Shown: piece after piece, positions 1-8,011 of the stretch
Position numbering within the stretch: position 1 is the stretch's first letter
Layout: each line of letters begins with the position of its first letter
NCBI RefSeq assembly: GCF_965233615.1
Contig: NZ_OZ247495.1
DNA from: Pelagibius sp028280305
Lineage (GTDB): Bacteria; Pseudomonadota; Alphaproteobacteria; Kiloniellales; Kiloniellaceae
Strand: one strand, 5' to 3'
Length of the DNA stretch: 64,000 nucleotides
The notes under the pieces: generated by a model
Databases searched by the model: none
What the model saw: the letters and a program-made list of their open reading frames with translations, nothing else
Told to the model about the DNA's origin: nothing
Translations under genes and position numbers: made by a program

Positions 1-348
1 GTCCAGGGCCGGGGTCGCGGCGGCCGCCGGAGAGAACTCTCCCAGCCCGCTGACCCGCCGCCAGAGCCGCTCAAGGCTGACCCGGGCGCCCTCGGCCCCG
101 TCCTCCAGCCAGCCGCTCGCCAGAGCCGCGGCATTCAGCGCACCGGCGCTGGCGCCGCTGAGGCCGTCAATCTCCAGCCGGTCTTCTTCCAGCAGGCGGT
201 CCAGCACGCCCCAGGTAAAGGCGCCGTGGGCACCGCCGCCCTGCAAGGCAAGCGAGAGCCTGCGCCGGGCGGATTTGCGGCGGGCAGCGCGGCCCAAGGG
301 GCGCGCCAGGGCGGAATCGAGACGTGAAATGCCGTTTCTTAAAGCCAT
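1..348 (-). CDS. Patatin-like phospholipase, 3' part cut by window edge
   Basis: The first 116 residues are visible and the gene runs off the left edge. The glycine-rich oxyanion-hole motif GGGAHGAF lies near residue 40. It is followed by the nucleophile elbow GLSGASAG (GxSxG), the hallmark of patatin-family acyl hydrolases that use a Ser-Asp dyad. The Asp half should lie outside the window. A basic N-terminus precedes the domain and no signal peptide is evident. It lies 191 bp downstream of the PII-like gene in the same direction. Substrate unknown; a membrane-lipid esterase role is the family expectation. Confidence 0.88.
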   Translation of the reverse strand, partial: MALRNGISRLDSALARPLGRAARRKSARRRLSLALQGGGAHGAFTWGVLDRLLEEDRLEIDGLSGASAGALNAAALASGWLEDGAEGARVSLERLWRRVSGLGEFSPAAAATPALD

Positions 349-539
349 GATGCCTCCAGACATCGTCTGGAGCATCTCCAACCCGGGGCGGTTTCTTTGC
401 GACCTTGCTGCGCTCATGCCTCCCCAAAAGGGGATCCGGCAAGGCGCTCGCCAGTGTTCTAATTGTGATTGGTGAACAAGAACTTAAGGCAATTCCAAGG
501 CACATTGGGCCGCCGGCCGCAAAGGCCGGCCCCAAAGGC

Positions 540-848
540 TCAGAAATGATCGGCGCGGATGACCTCGACGTCGGAGAGGGTAATGATGGCGCTGTAGTCG
601 CGCAGCAGTTCGTGAGCCGCCGCCATAATCCGGTGAGCCGCCTCTTCCCGGGCGATGACGACGATCAGGCGCATGGAGAGCGCCTCGCTGATCTCCCCCT
701 GCTGCCAGGCGCCGTCGGCCCCCTTGCCGGAAAGGCAGGGCATGATCGTATAGCCGCGCACCTCCTGCTCCTCCAACAAGGCGACCACGCGGCGCTCCAG
801 CGGGGCTTCGACGATGATATCCAGCTTCTTGCGGAGGTGGGTTTCCAT
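540..848 (-). CDS. PII-like regulator paired with SbtA
   Basis: A 102-residue protein starting METHLRKKLDII. It has the alternating beta-alpha pattern of the PII/SbtB/DUF3240 ferredoxin-like fold (IIVEAPLERRVVALLEEQEVRGYTI). It has no obvious uridylylation-type T-loop tyrosine. It starts 24 bp downstream of the sbtA stop, so the two are likely one transcript. SbtA permeases are commonly paired with a small PII-like protein (SbtB) that inhibits transport in response to adenine nucleotides. The same role is inferred here from position and fold only. Confidence 0.75.
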   Translation of the reverse strand: METHLRKKLDIIVEAPLERRVVALLEEQEVRGYTIMPCLSGKGADGAWQQGEISEALSMRLIVVIAREEAAHRIMAAAHELLRDYSAIITLSDVEVIRADHF

Positions 849-871
849 GGATGGCGTCTTCCCGGGTTGTT

Positions 872-1876
872 TTAGGGCGATGATATCGCCGCAGCGACGG
901 AAAAGTAGAGCGGAATCCCGAAGGTGAGATTGAATGGAAAGGTGATCGCCAAGGACAGAGTGAGATAGATGCCGGGACTGGCCTCCGGCACCGCCAGGCG
1001 CATGGAGGCGGGCACGGCGATGTAGGAGGCGCTGCCGCAGAGCAGGGCCAGCAGCGCGGTCTCGCCCGGACCGAGGCCCAGGGCCCAGCCGGTCGTGAGA
1101 CCCAGGGAGGCGCCGACCACCGGCATGGTGATGCCGAAGAGAACCAGCCGCCAGGTCAGCTCGGAGGCGCCGCGCAGGCGGGTCGCCGCCACCAGCCCCA
1201 TATCCAGCAGGAAGAGGCAAAGCACCCCTTTGAAGGGCCCCACCACAAAGGGCGCGATGGCATCCAGCCCCTTGGGTCCGGTGATCCAGCCGATGACAAA
1301 GGATCCGATCAGGATCACGACGCTGCCATTCAGAAAGATCTCGCGCATCAGGTCGCGGTCCAGCAGTCCCTTTTGCCGCCGCGGCCTCGCCTCCGCGGTC
1401 CCCTTCAGGTTGCGCCGGGCCAGCCAGATACCGGTGACGATGGCCGGGGTTTCCATGATCGCCATGACCGCGACCATGTAGCCTTCGAAACCGATCCCCA
1501 TGAGCGTGAGAAATTCACTGCCGGCGACGAAGGTGACCACGGAAATGGAGCCGTAGTGGGCGGAAACCGCCGCCGCATCGGCCTGACCGAGACGGGTGAA
1601 GGTTCGCAGCAGGGTATAGGCAATCATCGGAATGACGAAACTGAGGGCGGCGCCAGCCAGCAGAATGACCGCGACGGTCCAGTTCAGACCCTGCTTGTTC
1701 AGTTCCACGCCGCCTTTGAAGCCGATCGCCAGCATAAGGTAGAGCGCCATCGCCTTGGCAAAGGCCTCGGGTATCGAGAGGTCGGAGCGCAGCAGCGCCG
1801 CGCCGAACCCCAGCGCGAAAAACAGGATGATCGGCGAAAGCAGATTATCGATGGCCAGGGGAAGCAGATCAGGCAC
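872..1876 (-). CDS. sbtA: Sodium-dependent bicarbonate transporter, SbtA family
   Basis: 334 residues, with about ten hydrophobic segments and the family's internal duplication. Residues 1-155 and 185-334 are separated by a basic loop (LARRNLKGTAEARPRRQK). The stretches SAHYGSISVVTF and CGSASYIAVPASMR are the characteristic small-residue crossover regions of each half. The length fits the family. It lies upstream of a PII-like gene and is divergent from the HugZ-like gene. Cyanobacterial SbtA imports bicarbonate with Na+; in a heterotroph it could feed anaplerotic carboxylation. That fits weakly with pckA nearby. Confidence 0.9.
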   Translation of the reverse strand: MPDLLPLAIDNLLSPIILFFALGFGAALLRSDLSIPEAFAKAMALYLMLAIGFKGGVELNKQGLNWTVAVILLAGAALSFVIPMIAYTLLRTFTRLGQADAAAVSAHYGSISVVTFVAGSEFLTLMGIGFEGYMVAVMAIMETPAIVTGIWLARRNLKGTAEARPRRQKGLLDRDLMREIFLNGSVVILIGSFVIGWITGPKGLDAIAPFVVGPFKGVLCLFLLDMGLVAATRLRGASELTWRLVLFGITMPVVGASLGLTTGWALGLGPGETALLALLCGSASYIAVPASMRLAVPEASPGIYLTLSLAITFPFNLTFGIPLYFSVAAAISSP

Positions 1877-2107
1877 GCAGGCTTTCCGGAACAGCGGGAG
1901 GGAGGCAGGAGGGCTGAAAAGGACACTACATAAGATAGGGGCGTCTCGAGACTTTTAGTCCAAGACCGGAACCAAACCAAGAAGCGATGGATCGCCGCAG
2001 GCGCGCCCTCTCGGCGGATTGCCGGCTGCGGAGCGGAAATCGATGGGTTACCGTCACCGGGTTCCCGGGGCAGGGAGCTCTTGGGGCCGGATTGTCGGAG
2101 GACAGCG

Positions 2108-2917
2108 ATGGCATTGGAAAGCGGCGGCGAGAAAGAGGCAGCCTCGCCAGGGCCCGGGAGGCAGCCCGGAAAGCACCCGGCAGGGCAGCCCGGTGATCTG
2201 GCGCGCGGCCTGTTGAGACGCGCGGAGCGGGCGAGCCTCGCGACCAGCCTGCAGAAGGACGGCAGCGGCGACCCCTATGCCTCTCTGGTGATCATGGCGG
2301 TGGACCAGGACGCCGGCCCTCTTCTGCTGCTCTCCGATCTGGCCGATCACACCGCCAACCTGAAGGCCTCGCCGCGCGCCGGGCTGCTGATCGACGGCAC
2401 CGCCGGCTACGACGATCCTTTGACCGGGCCGCGCATCAGCCTGCAGGGCAGGCTCGACCGGATCGACTCGCCGGCGGCGCTGGCGCGTTTCACACGCCGC
2501 CATCCCGGCGCGGCGCTCTATGCCGGCTTCGGCGATTTCAACCTCTACCGCTTCGAGATCGAGAAGGGGCACCTCGTCGCGGGCTTCGGCGACATCCACT
2601 GGCTGGCGGCAGAGCTGTTGCTGCACGACTGCAGTGGTGCGGCGGCCCTCGCCGCGGCCGAAGCCGACGTCGTCGCCCATATGAACGAAGACCACGGCGA
2701 CGCCCTGGCCCTGATGGCGCAACACCTTCTGCGGCGGAAAGGCGGCCCCTGGATCATGACCGGCATCGATCCGGAGGGTTTCGATCTGCGCGGTCCGGGA
2801 CCGGAAGGGCCCCTGCAAAGGCTCGACTTCCCCCAGGAAATCAACGATGCGGAGAGCGCCAGAGCGGCCCTTGTGGCCCTGACCCGGCAGGCCCGGGAAG
2901 CCGCCGGAACGGCTTAA
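2108..2917 (+). CDS. HugZ-type pyridoxamine-5'-phosphate-oxidase-fold protein
   Basis: 269 residues. The start at 2108 is chosen because GGAGG lies seven bases upstream. Residues about 40-185 form the split-barrel flavin-reductase-like domain (DPYASLVIMAVDQDAGPLLLLSDLADHTANL). The C-terminal about 80 residues are a DUF2470 domain opened by VVAHMNEDHGDALALM. This architecture matches HugZ/HutZ-like heme-utilisation proteins and related pyridoxamine oxidases. Cytoplasmic. No heme-uptake genes are adjacent, so heme degradation is possible but unproven. Confidence 0.85.
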   Translation: MALESGGEKEAASPGPGRQPGKHPAGQPGDLARGLLRRAERASLATSLQKDGSGDPYASLVIMAVDQDAGPLLLLSDLADHTANLKASPRAGLLIDGTAGYDDPLTGPRISLQGRLDRIDSPAALARFTRRHPGAALYAGFGDFNLYRFEIEKGHLVAGFGDIHWLAAELLLHDCSGAAALAAAEADVVAHMNEDHGDALALMAQHLLRRKGGPWIMTGIDPEGFDLRGPGPEGPLQRLDFPQEINDAESARAALVALTRQAREAAGTA

Positions 2918-3125
2918 AATATCCAGCAGCGGATACGTTAGAGAATCCCTTTGAAAAGGATTAGAAAGAACACATAAACGCCATGACAAAGCCCCAGGGG
3001 ATGGACTATCTGTGATGGCCAAGGGGGTCCATGTGACCCTCAAAAGGCCCGGCATCTCGAAGGGACAGTCAACGTCTCCGCCACAAAAGGGCCGTCACCG
3101 GAATAGAGCAGTGGGAGACAATTCG

Positions 3126-4736
3126 TTGGAAAACATCGGCGCGGCCATCAGCCGCCACGGCCTCGATCTGCACGGCCTCGTCAATCTTCGAAAAGCACAC
3201 TGGAATCTCAACGTCGCCGCCCTCTACGGCGCCTCTCTCTGGCGCGGCGAGTCGCAGCTTTCCGAAGGCGGGGCCATGGTGGTCCTGACCGGCAAGCACA
3301 CCGGACGCTCCCCCAAGGACAAGTTCATCGCCCGCGAAGCCTCCAGCGAGCAGAACATCTGGTGGGGCGATGTGAACGTGGCCATGGACGAAGACGGCTT
3401 CGATCGCCTGCACCGCAAGGTCTGCGGCTACCTACAGGGCCGCGACGTCTTCGTTCAGGACGTCTATGCCGGTGCCGACCCCGACTACCGCCTGCCGGTG
3501 CGGGTGGTCAGCGAGTCCGCCTGGCACTCGCTTTTCGCGCGCAACATGTTCATCCAGCCGCGGCCGGACGCGCTGGCCGACTTCCTGCCCGGCTTTACCG
3601 TGATCCATGCGCCCTACTGCCATGCCGATCCGGAAGTCGACGGCACCAACAGCGAGAGCTTCATCGTCGTCAACTTCGCGCGCCGCCTCGTGATCATCGG
3701 CGGCACCGTCTATGCCGGCGAGATCAAGAAGTCGATCTTCTCCGTCCTGAACTACCTGTTGCCGGAACGCGATGTCCTGCCGATGCACTGCTCCGCCAAC
3801 ATCGGGCCCGAAGGCGATACGGCGATCTTTTTCGGCCTTTCCGGCACCGGCAAGACCACGCTTTCCGCCGACGCCAGGCGCAGCCTGATCGGCGACGACG
3901 AGCACGGCTGGTCGCCCAAGGGTGTCTTCAATTTCGAGGGCGGCTGCTATGCCAAGGTGATCCGGCTGGACGCCGAGTCCGAGCCCGAGATCTACGCCAC
4001 CACGGGGCGCTTCGGCACGGTGCTGGAAAATGTCGTGATGGACCCGGCCAGCGGCCAACTGGATCTCGACGACGCCCGCCATACCGAAAACACCCGGGCG
4101 AGCTATCCGCTCGATTTCATTCCCAACATCTGCGCCGACGGCCAGGGCGGGCAGCCCAAGAACATCGTCATGCTGACCGCCGATGCCTTCGGCGTGCTGC
4201 CGCCGATTTCCAGCCTGACGCCGGACCAGGCCATGTATCACTTCCTTTCCGGCTACACCGCCCGCGTGGCGGGGACGGAAAAGGGCATGGGCTCGGAACC
4301 CTCGGCGACCTTCTCGACCTGCTTCGGTGCCCCCTTCATGCCGCGCCACCCCTCCGTCTACGCCAAGATGCTGGGCGAGAAGATGGCGGCGACCGGGGCC
4401 AAGTGCTGGCTGGTGAACACCGGCTGGACCGGCGGTGCCTACGGCACCGGATCGCGCATGAAGATCGCCCATACCCGCGCCATGGTGCAGGCGGCCTTGA
4501 GCGGCTGTTTGAGCGAAGCCGCGACGGCGCGTCACCCGGCCTTTGGCCTGGCCATGCCGGAGGCCTGCCCCAACGTGCCCTCCGAGGTGCTCAACCCGCG
4601 CAACACCTGGGGCGATAAACGGGCCTATGACCTGACGGTCCGCGATCTGACCCAGCGCTTCGAGGCCAATTTCAAGCAGTTCGAACCCTATGTCGGCGAG
4701 ACCGTCCGCGAGGCCGGTATCCGCGCCGCCGCCTGA
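3126..4736 (+). CDS. pckA: Phosphoenolpyruvate carboxykinase (ATP)
   Basis: Converts oxaloacetate and ATP to PEP, CO2 and ADP, the first committed gluconeogenic step. The kinase loop GLSGTGKTTLSAD is intact. So are the downstream metal/nucleotide region (DDEHGWSPKGVFNFEGGCYAK) and the substrate arginine region early in the protein. The open frame extends to 3012. The likely start is TTG at 3126, preceded by GGGAG eight bases upstream. It gives 536 residues, the usual family length, with the N-terminus ENIGAAISRHGLD. A GTG at 3111 is the alternative. A hairpin follows the stop. Confidence 0.95.
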   Translation: MENIGAAISRHGLDLHGLVNLRKAHWNLNVAALYGASLWRGESQLSEGGAMVVLTGKHTGRSPKDKFIAREASSEQNIWWGDVNVAMDEDGFDRLHRKVCGYLQGRDVFVQDVYAGADPDYRLPVRVVSESAWHSLFARNMFIQPRPDALADFLPGFTVIHAPYCHADPEVDGTNSESFIVVNFARRLVIIGGTVYAGEIKKSIFSVLNYLLPERDVLPMHCSANIGPEGDTAIFFGLSGTGKTTLSADARRSLIGDDEHGWSPKGVFNFEGGCYAKVIRLDAESEPEIYATTGRFGTVLENVVMDPASGQLDLDDARHTENTRASYPLDFIPNICADGQGGQPKNIVMLTADAFGVLPPISSLTPDQAMYHFLSGYTARVAGTEKGMGSEPSATFSTCFGAPFMPRHPSVYAKMLGEKMAATGAKCWLVNTGWTGGAYGTGSRMKIAHTRAMVQAALSGCLSEAATARHPAFGLAMPEACPNVPSEVLNPRNTWGDKRAYDLTVRDLTQRFEANFKQFEPYVGETVREAGIRAAA

Positions 4737-4756
4737 TTTGCACCCATCTGCCCAGA

Positions 4757-4790
4757 CCCGCCGGCAAGCGCCCGAGCCGCTGCCGGCGGG
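4757..4790 (+). terminator. Hairpin after pckA
   Basis: Perfect 10-bp inverted repeat (cccgccggca / tgccggcggg) with a 14-nt loop, starting 20 bp after the pckA stop. No long T-run follows, so it may be a weak or Rho-assisted terminator. Confidence 0.6.
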
Positions 4791-4909
4791 AGGGGACCTT
4801 TGTGCAGATCGCGTCAGGGTTTCGATGGCCGCAACGGCCCGATGAAATCGTTGCACTCTGCGGCGATCCCTTCAATATTGAGACTTCTGAGGGGAAGGGC
4901 TCGGTAGAT

Positions 4910-5482
4910 ATGTCGGCGATCACCGCAGACAAGGTCTTGGATGTGGCGCAGCGTCTTGTGCAGACGCGCGGCTACAATGGTTTCAGCTATCGCGACATCG
5001 CCGGCGAGATCGGCATCAAGTCGGCCAGCATCCACTACCACTTTCCCAGCAAGACCGATCTCGGCGTGGCCCTGGTCGACCGCTACCAGGACAACTTCGA
5101 CAGCGAGCTGCAGAAGATCCTCGCGCGCAGCGACGAGGCGCCGAAGCGGCTGAAGGACTTCATCGCCTTGTTCCGCCAGACCCTGAAAGGCGACCGCCTC
5201 TGCCTCTGCGGCATGCTGGGGGCGGAAAGGGACAGCCTGCCGGAGGCCGTCAGCGAGCGGGTGCGCAGCTTCTTCATGCTCTGCGAGGCCTGGCTCGTCG
5301 AGGTTCTGAAGCAGGGCCGCAAGGCCCGGGAGATCGCCTATCTCGGTTCTCCCCAGGCGGTCGCCGATCAGTTTCTCTCGCTGCTGGAAGGCGCCATGGT
5401 GGTGGCCCGCGCCCTGAACGATCCCGAGCGTTTCGACCGGGCCGCCAATGCCTTCCTGCGGGTCCTGAAGTCCATCGACTGA
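4910..5482 (+). CDS. TetR-family transcriptional regulator
   Basis: 190 residues from the ATG at 4910. The N-terminal HTH is clear (GYNGFSYRDIAGEIGIKSASIHYHFPSKTDL), followed by an all-alpha ligand domain. A Cys-containing segment, DRLCLCGMLGAE, is typical of a TetR subgroup that regulates neighbouring oxidoreductases. It lies 260 bp upstream of an SDR gene in the same direction. A perfect 36-bp palindrome sits just before that SDR gene and is the obvious candidate operator. Confidence 0.88.
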   Translation: MSAITADKVLDVAQRLVQTRGYNGFSYRDIAGEIGIKSASIHYHFPSKTDLGVALVDRYQDNFDSELQKILARSDEAPKRLKDFIALFRQTLKGDRLCLCGMLGAERDSLPEAVSERVRSFFMLCEAWLVEVLKQGRKAREIAYLGSPQAVADQFLSLLEGAMVVARALNDPERFDRAANAFLRVLKSID

Positions 5483-5681
5483 AATGCATCCGGCCCGGCG
5501 AACGGCCCGAGGCGATTCCGTTCAATCCGACAGACAGGGCCCGGCCAATTGAAAGGGGGCAGGTTAACCATCGCCTCCCTTGCAGCCAGCCGCCTCAACA
5601 CACGCGCCTGGGCCCCCGGCAGTCTAGACAGGTAAATCCAGGCTGAACAATTCTGACTCTGAGCCTTGATCTCCTTAGCCT

Positions 5682-5717
5682 GCATCTTATCTACCTATCA
5701 CTAGGTAGATAAGATGC
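5682..5717. promoter_or_regulatory. Operator-like palindrome before the SDR gene
   Basis: Perfect 16-bp arms (gcatcttatctaccta and its complement) separated by tcac, ending 25 bp before the SDR start codon. Its size, symmetry and place next to a tetR gene indicate a TetR-family operator. It might instead be a transcription hairpin, but it is AT-rich and sits in the promoter position. Confidence 0.75.
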
Positions 5718-5742
5718 TTCTCTCACAGCAAGGGGATGGGTC

Positions 5743-6504
5743 ATGCGTTTTGAAAACAAGGTCGCCGTTATCACCGGCGGCGGTTCCGGTATCGGTCTGG
5801 CAGCGGCGGAGCGTCTCGCAACCGAAGGCGCCAGGGTCGTGATCAACGGCCGCAGCGAAGAAAAACTGAAACAGGCCGTTGCCAACATCGGCGCCGAACA
5901 GGCCGACTATCTGGCCGGCAACATCGGCGACCCCAAGGTCGGACAGGCCCTGGTCGACAAGGCCAAGGCGCGTTTCGGCGGCGTCGATATCCTGCTGAAC
6001 AATGCCGGCATCTTCACCCCCAAACCCTTCCTGGACTTGAGCGAGGCCGACTACGACGGCTTCCTGACCACGATCCTGAAAGGAAAATTCTTCACCGCCC
6101 AGGCTGCCGCCCGGGCGATGCGCGAACGCGGCGGCGGCGCCATCGTTCATACCGGATCCATGTGGGCCGAGGTGGCGGTCGCCGCGACACCCTCCAGCGC
6201 CTATTCCGCCGCCAATGCCGGCGTCCACGCCCTGGTGCGTAACCTGGCGATCGAACTCGCCGGGGATAAGATCCGGGTGAACGGCGTCGCCCCGGCGGTC
6301 GTCGAGACACCGGTCTACGGCACCTTCATGAGCGAAGAGGAAGTCGCCAAGACCCTGCCCACCTTCAACGCCTTTCATCCCATCGGGCGCAACGGCCAGC
6401 CCGCCGACGTGGTGGCGGCCCTGCTGTTCCTCGCCTCAGAAGAAGCCGGTTGGATCACCGGCACCGTCATGCCGGTCGACGGCGGCGTTACCGCCGGGCG
6501 CTAG
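5743..6504 (+). CDS. Short-chain dehydrogenase/reductase with altered catalytic tetrad
   Basis: 253 residues. Cofactor motif TGGGSGIG at 11-18, NNAG at 86-89, catalytic Ser139 and Tyr154 present. The usual YxxxK lysine is Asn158 (YSAAN), and the usual Asn of the NLKG motif is Ile111 (TILKG). Two of the four SDR tetrad residues are therefore changed. The basic cofactor-site pattern (NGRSEE) suggests NADP(H). It may be a divergent subfamily with its own chemistry or a non-catalytic binder. Probably repressed by the upstream TetR protein through the 5682 palindrome. Confidence 0.88.
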   Translation: MRFENKVAVITGGGSGIGLAAAERLATEGARVVINGRSEEKLKQAVANIGAEQADYLAGNIGDPKVGQALVDKAKARFGGVDILLNNAGIFTPKPFLDLSEADYDGFLTTILKGKFFTAQAAARAMRERGGGAIVHTGSMWAEVAVAATPSSAYSAANAGVHALVRNLAIELAGDKIRVNGVAPAVVETPVYGTFMSEEEVAKTLPTFNAFHPIGRNGQPADVVAALLFLASEEAGWITGTVMPVDGGVTAGR

Positions 6505-6535
6505 AGGGTTTTCGACTTACGTCGAGGCGGTTCCA

Positions 6536-6600
6536 GCCCGCTCCCCCTCCCGGCCACCCAATGAGATTATCCTAGTGGGTGGCCGGGAGGGGGAGCGGGC
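6536..6600. terminator. Long perfect hairpin between convergent genes
   Basis: Perfect 25-bp inverted repeat (6536-6560 with 6576-6600) around a 15-nt loop. It lies between the SDR stop at 6504 and the aminotransferase stop at 6626. Its position between convergent genes suggests a bidirectional terminator. The G/C-rich arms are unusually long. Confidence 0.7.
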
Positions 6601-6625
6601 CGGTGCCGTCCTAACATGACAGACG

Positions 6626-7759
6626 CTAGTTCGAAGCCAGATAACGCGGTAGCCGCTCCAGGAAGATCTCGACATCCGCCTCCGTGGCGAAGAGGTGGGC
6701 GGACACGCGGAGACGTCCATTGTCGCCCCAGACAAAGACGTCTTCCGCTGCCGCCCGGCGGGTCAGGCCTTGCGCATCGCTATAGGCGAAGGCGGCGTTA
6801 CCGGCACGGTGCGCCGCCGCCGCCGGTGTCATAACATCGAGGCCGAGATCGGTCATGCCGGCGATCAGCCGCCCACTCAAAGCGCGGGTGTGGGCGGCGA
6901 TGGCATCGATGCCGAAGCTTTCCAGATAGGCGAGGGAGTCCCGCAACAGATAGGCGCCCAGATGCCCGGCGTTGCCGAACTCCACTCTTCGTGCATCGGG
7001 TTTCAAGTGATAGTCCGCCGGCGTGTCACCAGCGGTGGCCGAAGCCCAGCCGGCGCCTGAGGGCGCAAAGTCTGGCCGGCGCCGCCGGTTCCACACCAGG
7101 ATTCCGTCGTGAATGCCGAGCAGGAATTTATAGCAACAACTGACCGTGAAGTCGGCAACGCGCGCATCGACCGGCACCACGCCGAGGGCATGGCTGGCAT
7201 CGACCATCAGCGCAACATCCGATCCGTCCAGCGCACCCGACAGCGCGGCAACGTCGTGATGCTGTCCGGTCAAGGCGTTCACCTGGCTGAGGTAGATCAG
7301 GCTGGTGCGGTCGTCGCAGGCGGCCAGGATGTCGTCCCGCTCGATCCACCAACCGCGACCGGGCACCAGGCGCACCTCGACACCCGAGGCCTTTAAGCTG
7401 GCGAGCGCAAAGCGGCCGGAAGCGTAATCAAACGCCGGTACCACCACGTTGTCACCGGCCTGCCAGTCGATGCTGGAGACGACGCGCATGATCGCCTCTG
7501 AAGCATTGCCGAGCAGACCGATGTCACCAGGCTCGGCCTGTGTCATTCGGGCCAGGGCCTTGCGCGCTTCGTCTGCTTCTTCCCAGTGGCGCCAGTAGCC
7601 GTCGAAGCCGGCCGCCTTGTCCGCGGCAAAGCGCTCGAAAGCGTCACGATGCACCTTCAGCAAAGGTGGTTCGCCGCCGGTGGAAAGATGGATCTTGCCC
7701 TCCAGGCCGATGAAGTCGCTTTTCGGGGCGGGCAGGGGGCGGATACTTGGCGGCGACAT
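6626..7759 (-). CDS. Class-V aminotransferase-fold PLP enzyme
   Basis: 377 residues with the fold-type I kynureninase/cysteine-desulfurase pattern. The PLP-binding Asp/His stretch is LMVDASHALGVVPVD and the Schiff-base lysine lies in VSCCYKFLLG. The C-terminal small domain is complete. The ATG at 7759 overlaps the merF stop by one base, so the two are probably translationally coupled. Kynureninase, cysteine lyase or another beta-elimination chemistry is possible. The closeness to a mercury permease hints at sulfur or thiol chemistry, which is inference only. Confidence 0.8.
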   Translation of the reverse strand: MSPPSIRPLPAPKSDFIGLEGKIHLSTGGEPPLLKVHRDAFERFAADKAAGFDGYWRHWEEADEARKALARMTQAEPGDIGLLGNASEAIMRVVSSIDWQAGDNVVVPAFDYASGRFALASLKASGVEVRLVPGRGWWIERDDILAACDDRTSLIYLSQVNALTGQHHDVAALSGALDGSDVALMVDASHALGVVPVDARVADFTVSCCYKFLLGIHDGILVWNRRRRPDFAPSGAGWASATAGDTPADYHLKPDARRVEFGNAGHLGAYLLRDSLAYLESFGIDAIAAHTRALSGRLIAGMTDLGLDVMTPAAAAHRAGNAAFAYSDAQGLTRRAAAEDVFVWGDNGRLRVSAHLFATEADVEIFLERLPRYLASN

Positions 7760-7971
7760 CAACCGGCCTTGCTGCGATTGCTTTTCCGGAAGGCATAGAC
7801 CGTCAGGCCGATGAAGAAGGCAAGGACAGGCAGCAGTACATAGTCCAGAACACCGATCCAGGCGGAGAGGCCGAGCCCGCCGAGGAGCACGACCAGCAAA
7901 GGCGTGAAACAGCAGAGCGCAGTCACCACCGTTCCGACGACACCGATCTTTAGGAGCCTGCGATCCGCCAT
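7759..7971 (-). CDS. merF: MerF-like mercury transport protein, short C-terminus
   Basis: 70 residues with two transmembrane helices. The diagnostic vicinal pair is in ALCCFTPLLVVLLGG, and the remaining sequence (LDYVLLPVLAFFIGLTVYA) closely follows plasmid MerF. Canonical MerF is about 81 residues and carries a second Cys pair near the C-terminus. Here the protein ends in KSNRSKAG without it. No merR, merP or merA is visible nearby. It may pass Hg(II) or another soft metal across the inner membrane. Confidence 0.82.
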   Translation of the reverse strand: MADRRLLKIGVVGTVVTALCCFTPLLVVLLGGLGLSAWIGVLDYVLLPVLAFFIGLTVYAFRKSNRSKAG

Positions 7972-8011
7972 GGTGCGACCTTAACCCGTCACCGAAGTTG
8001 ACGCCTCGTCC

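Noticed and set aside
2054..3055. Open frame opposite the HugZ-like gene
   Set aside because: Antisense shadow; the plus-strand protein has clear split-barrel and DUF2470 motifs.
3362..4618. Arg-rich open frame within pckA in another frame
   Set aside because: Typical GC-bias shadow, with no domain and a composition dominated by Arg, Pro and Gly.
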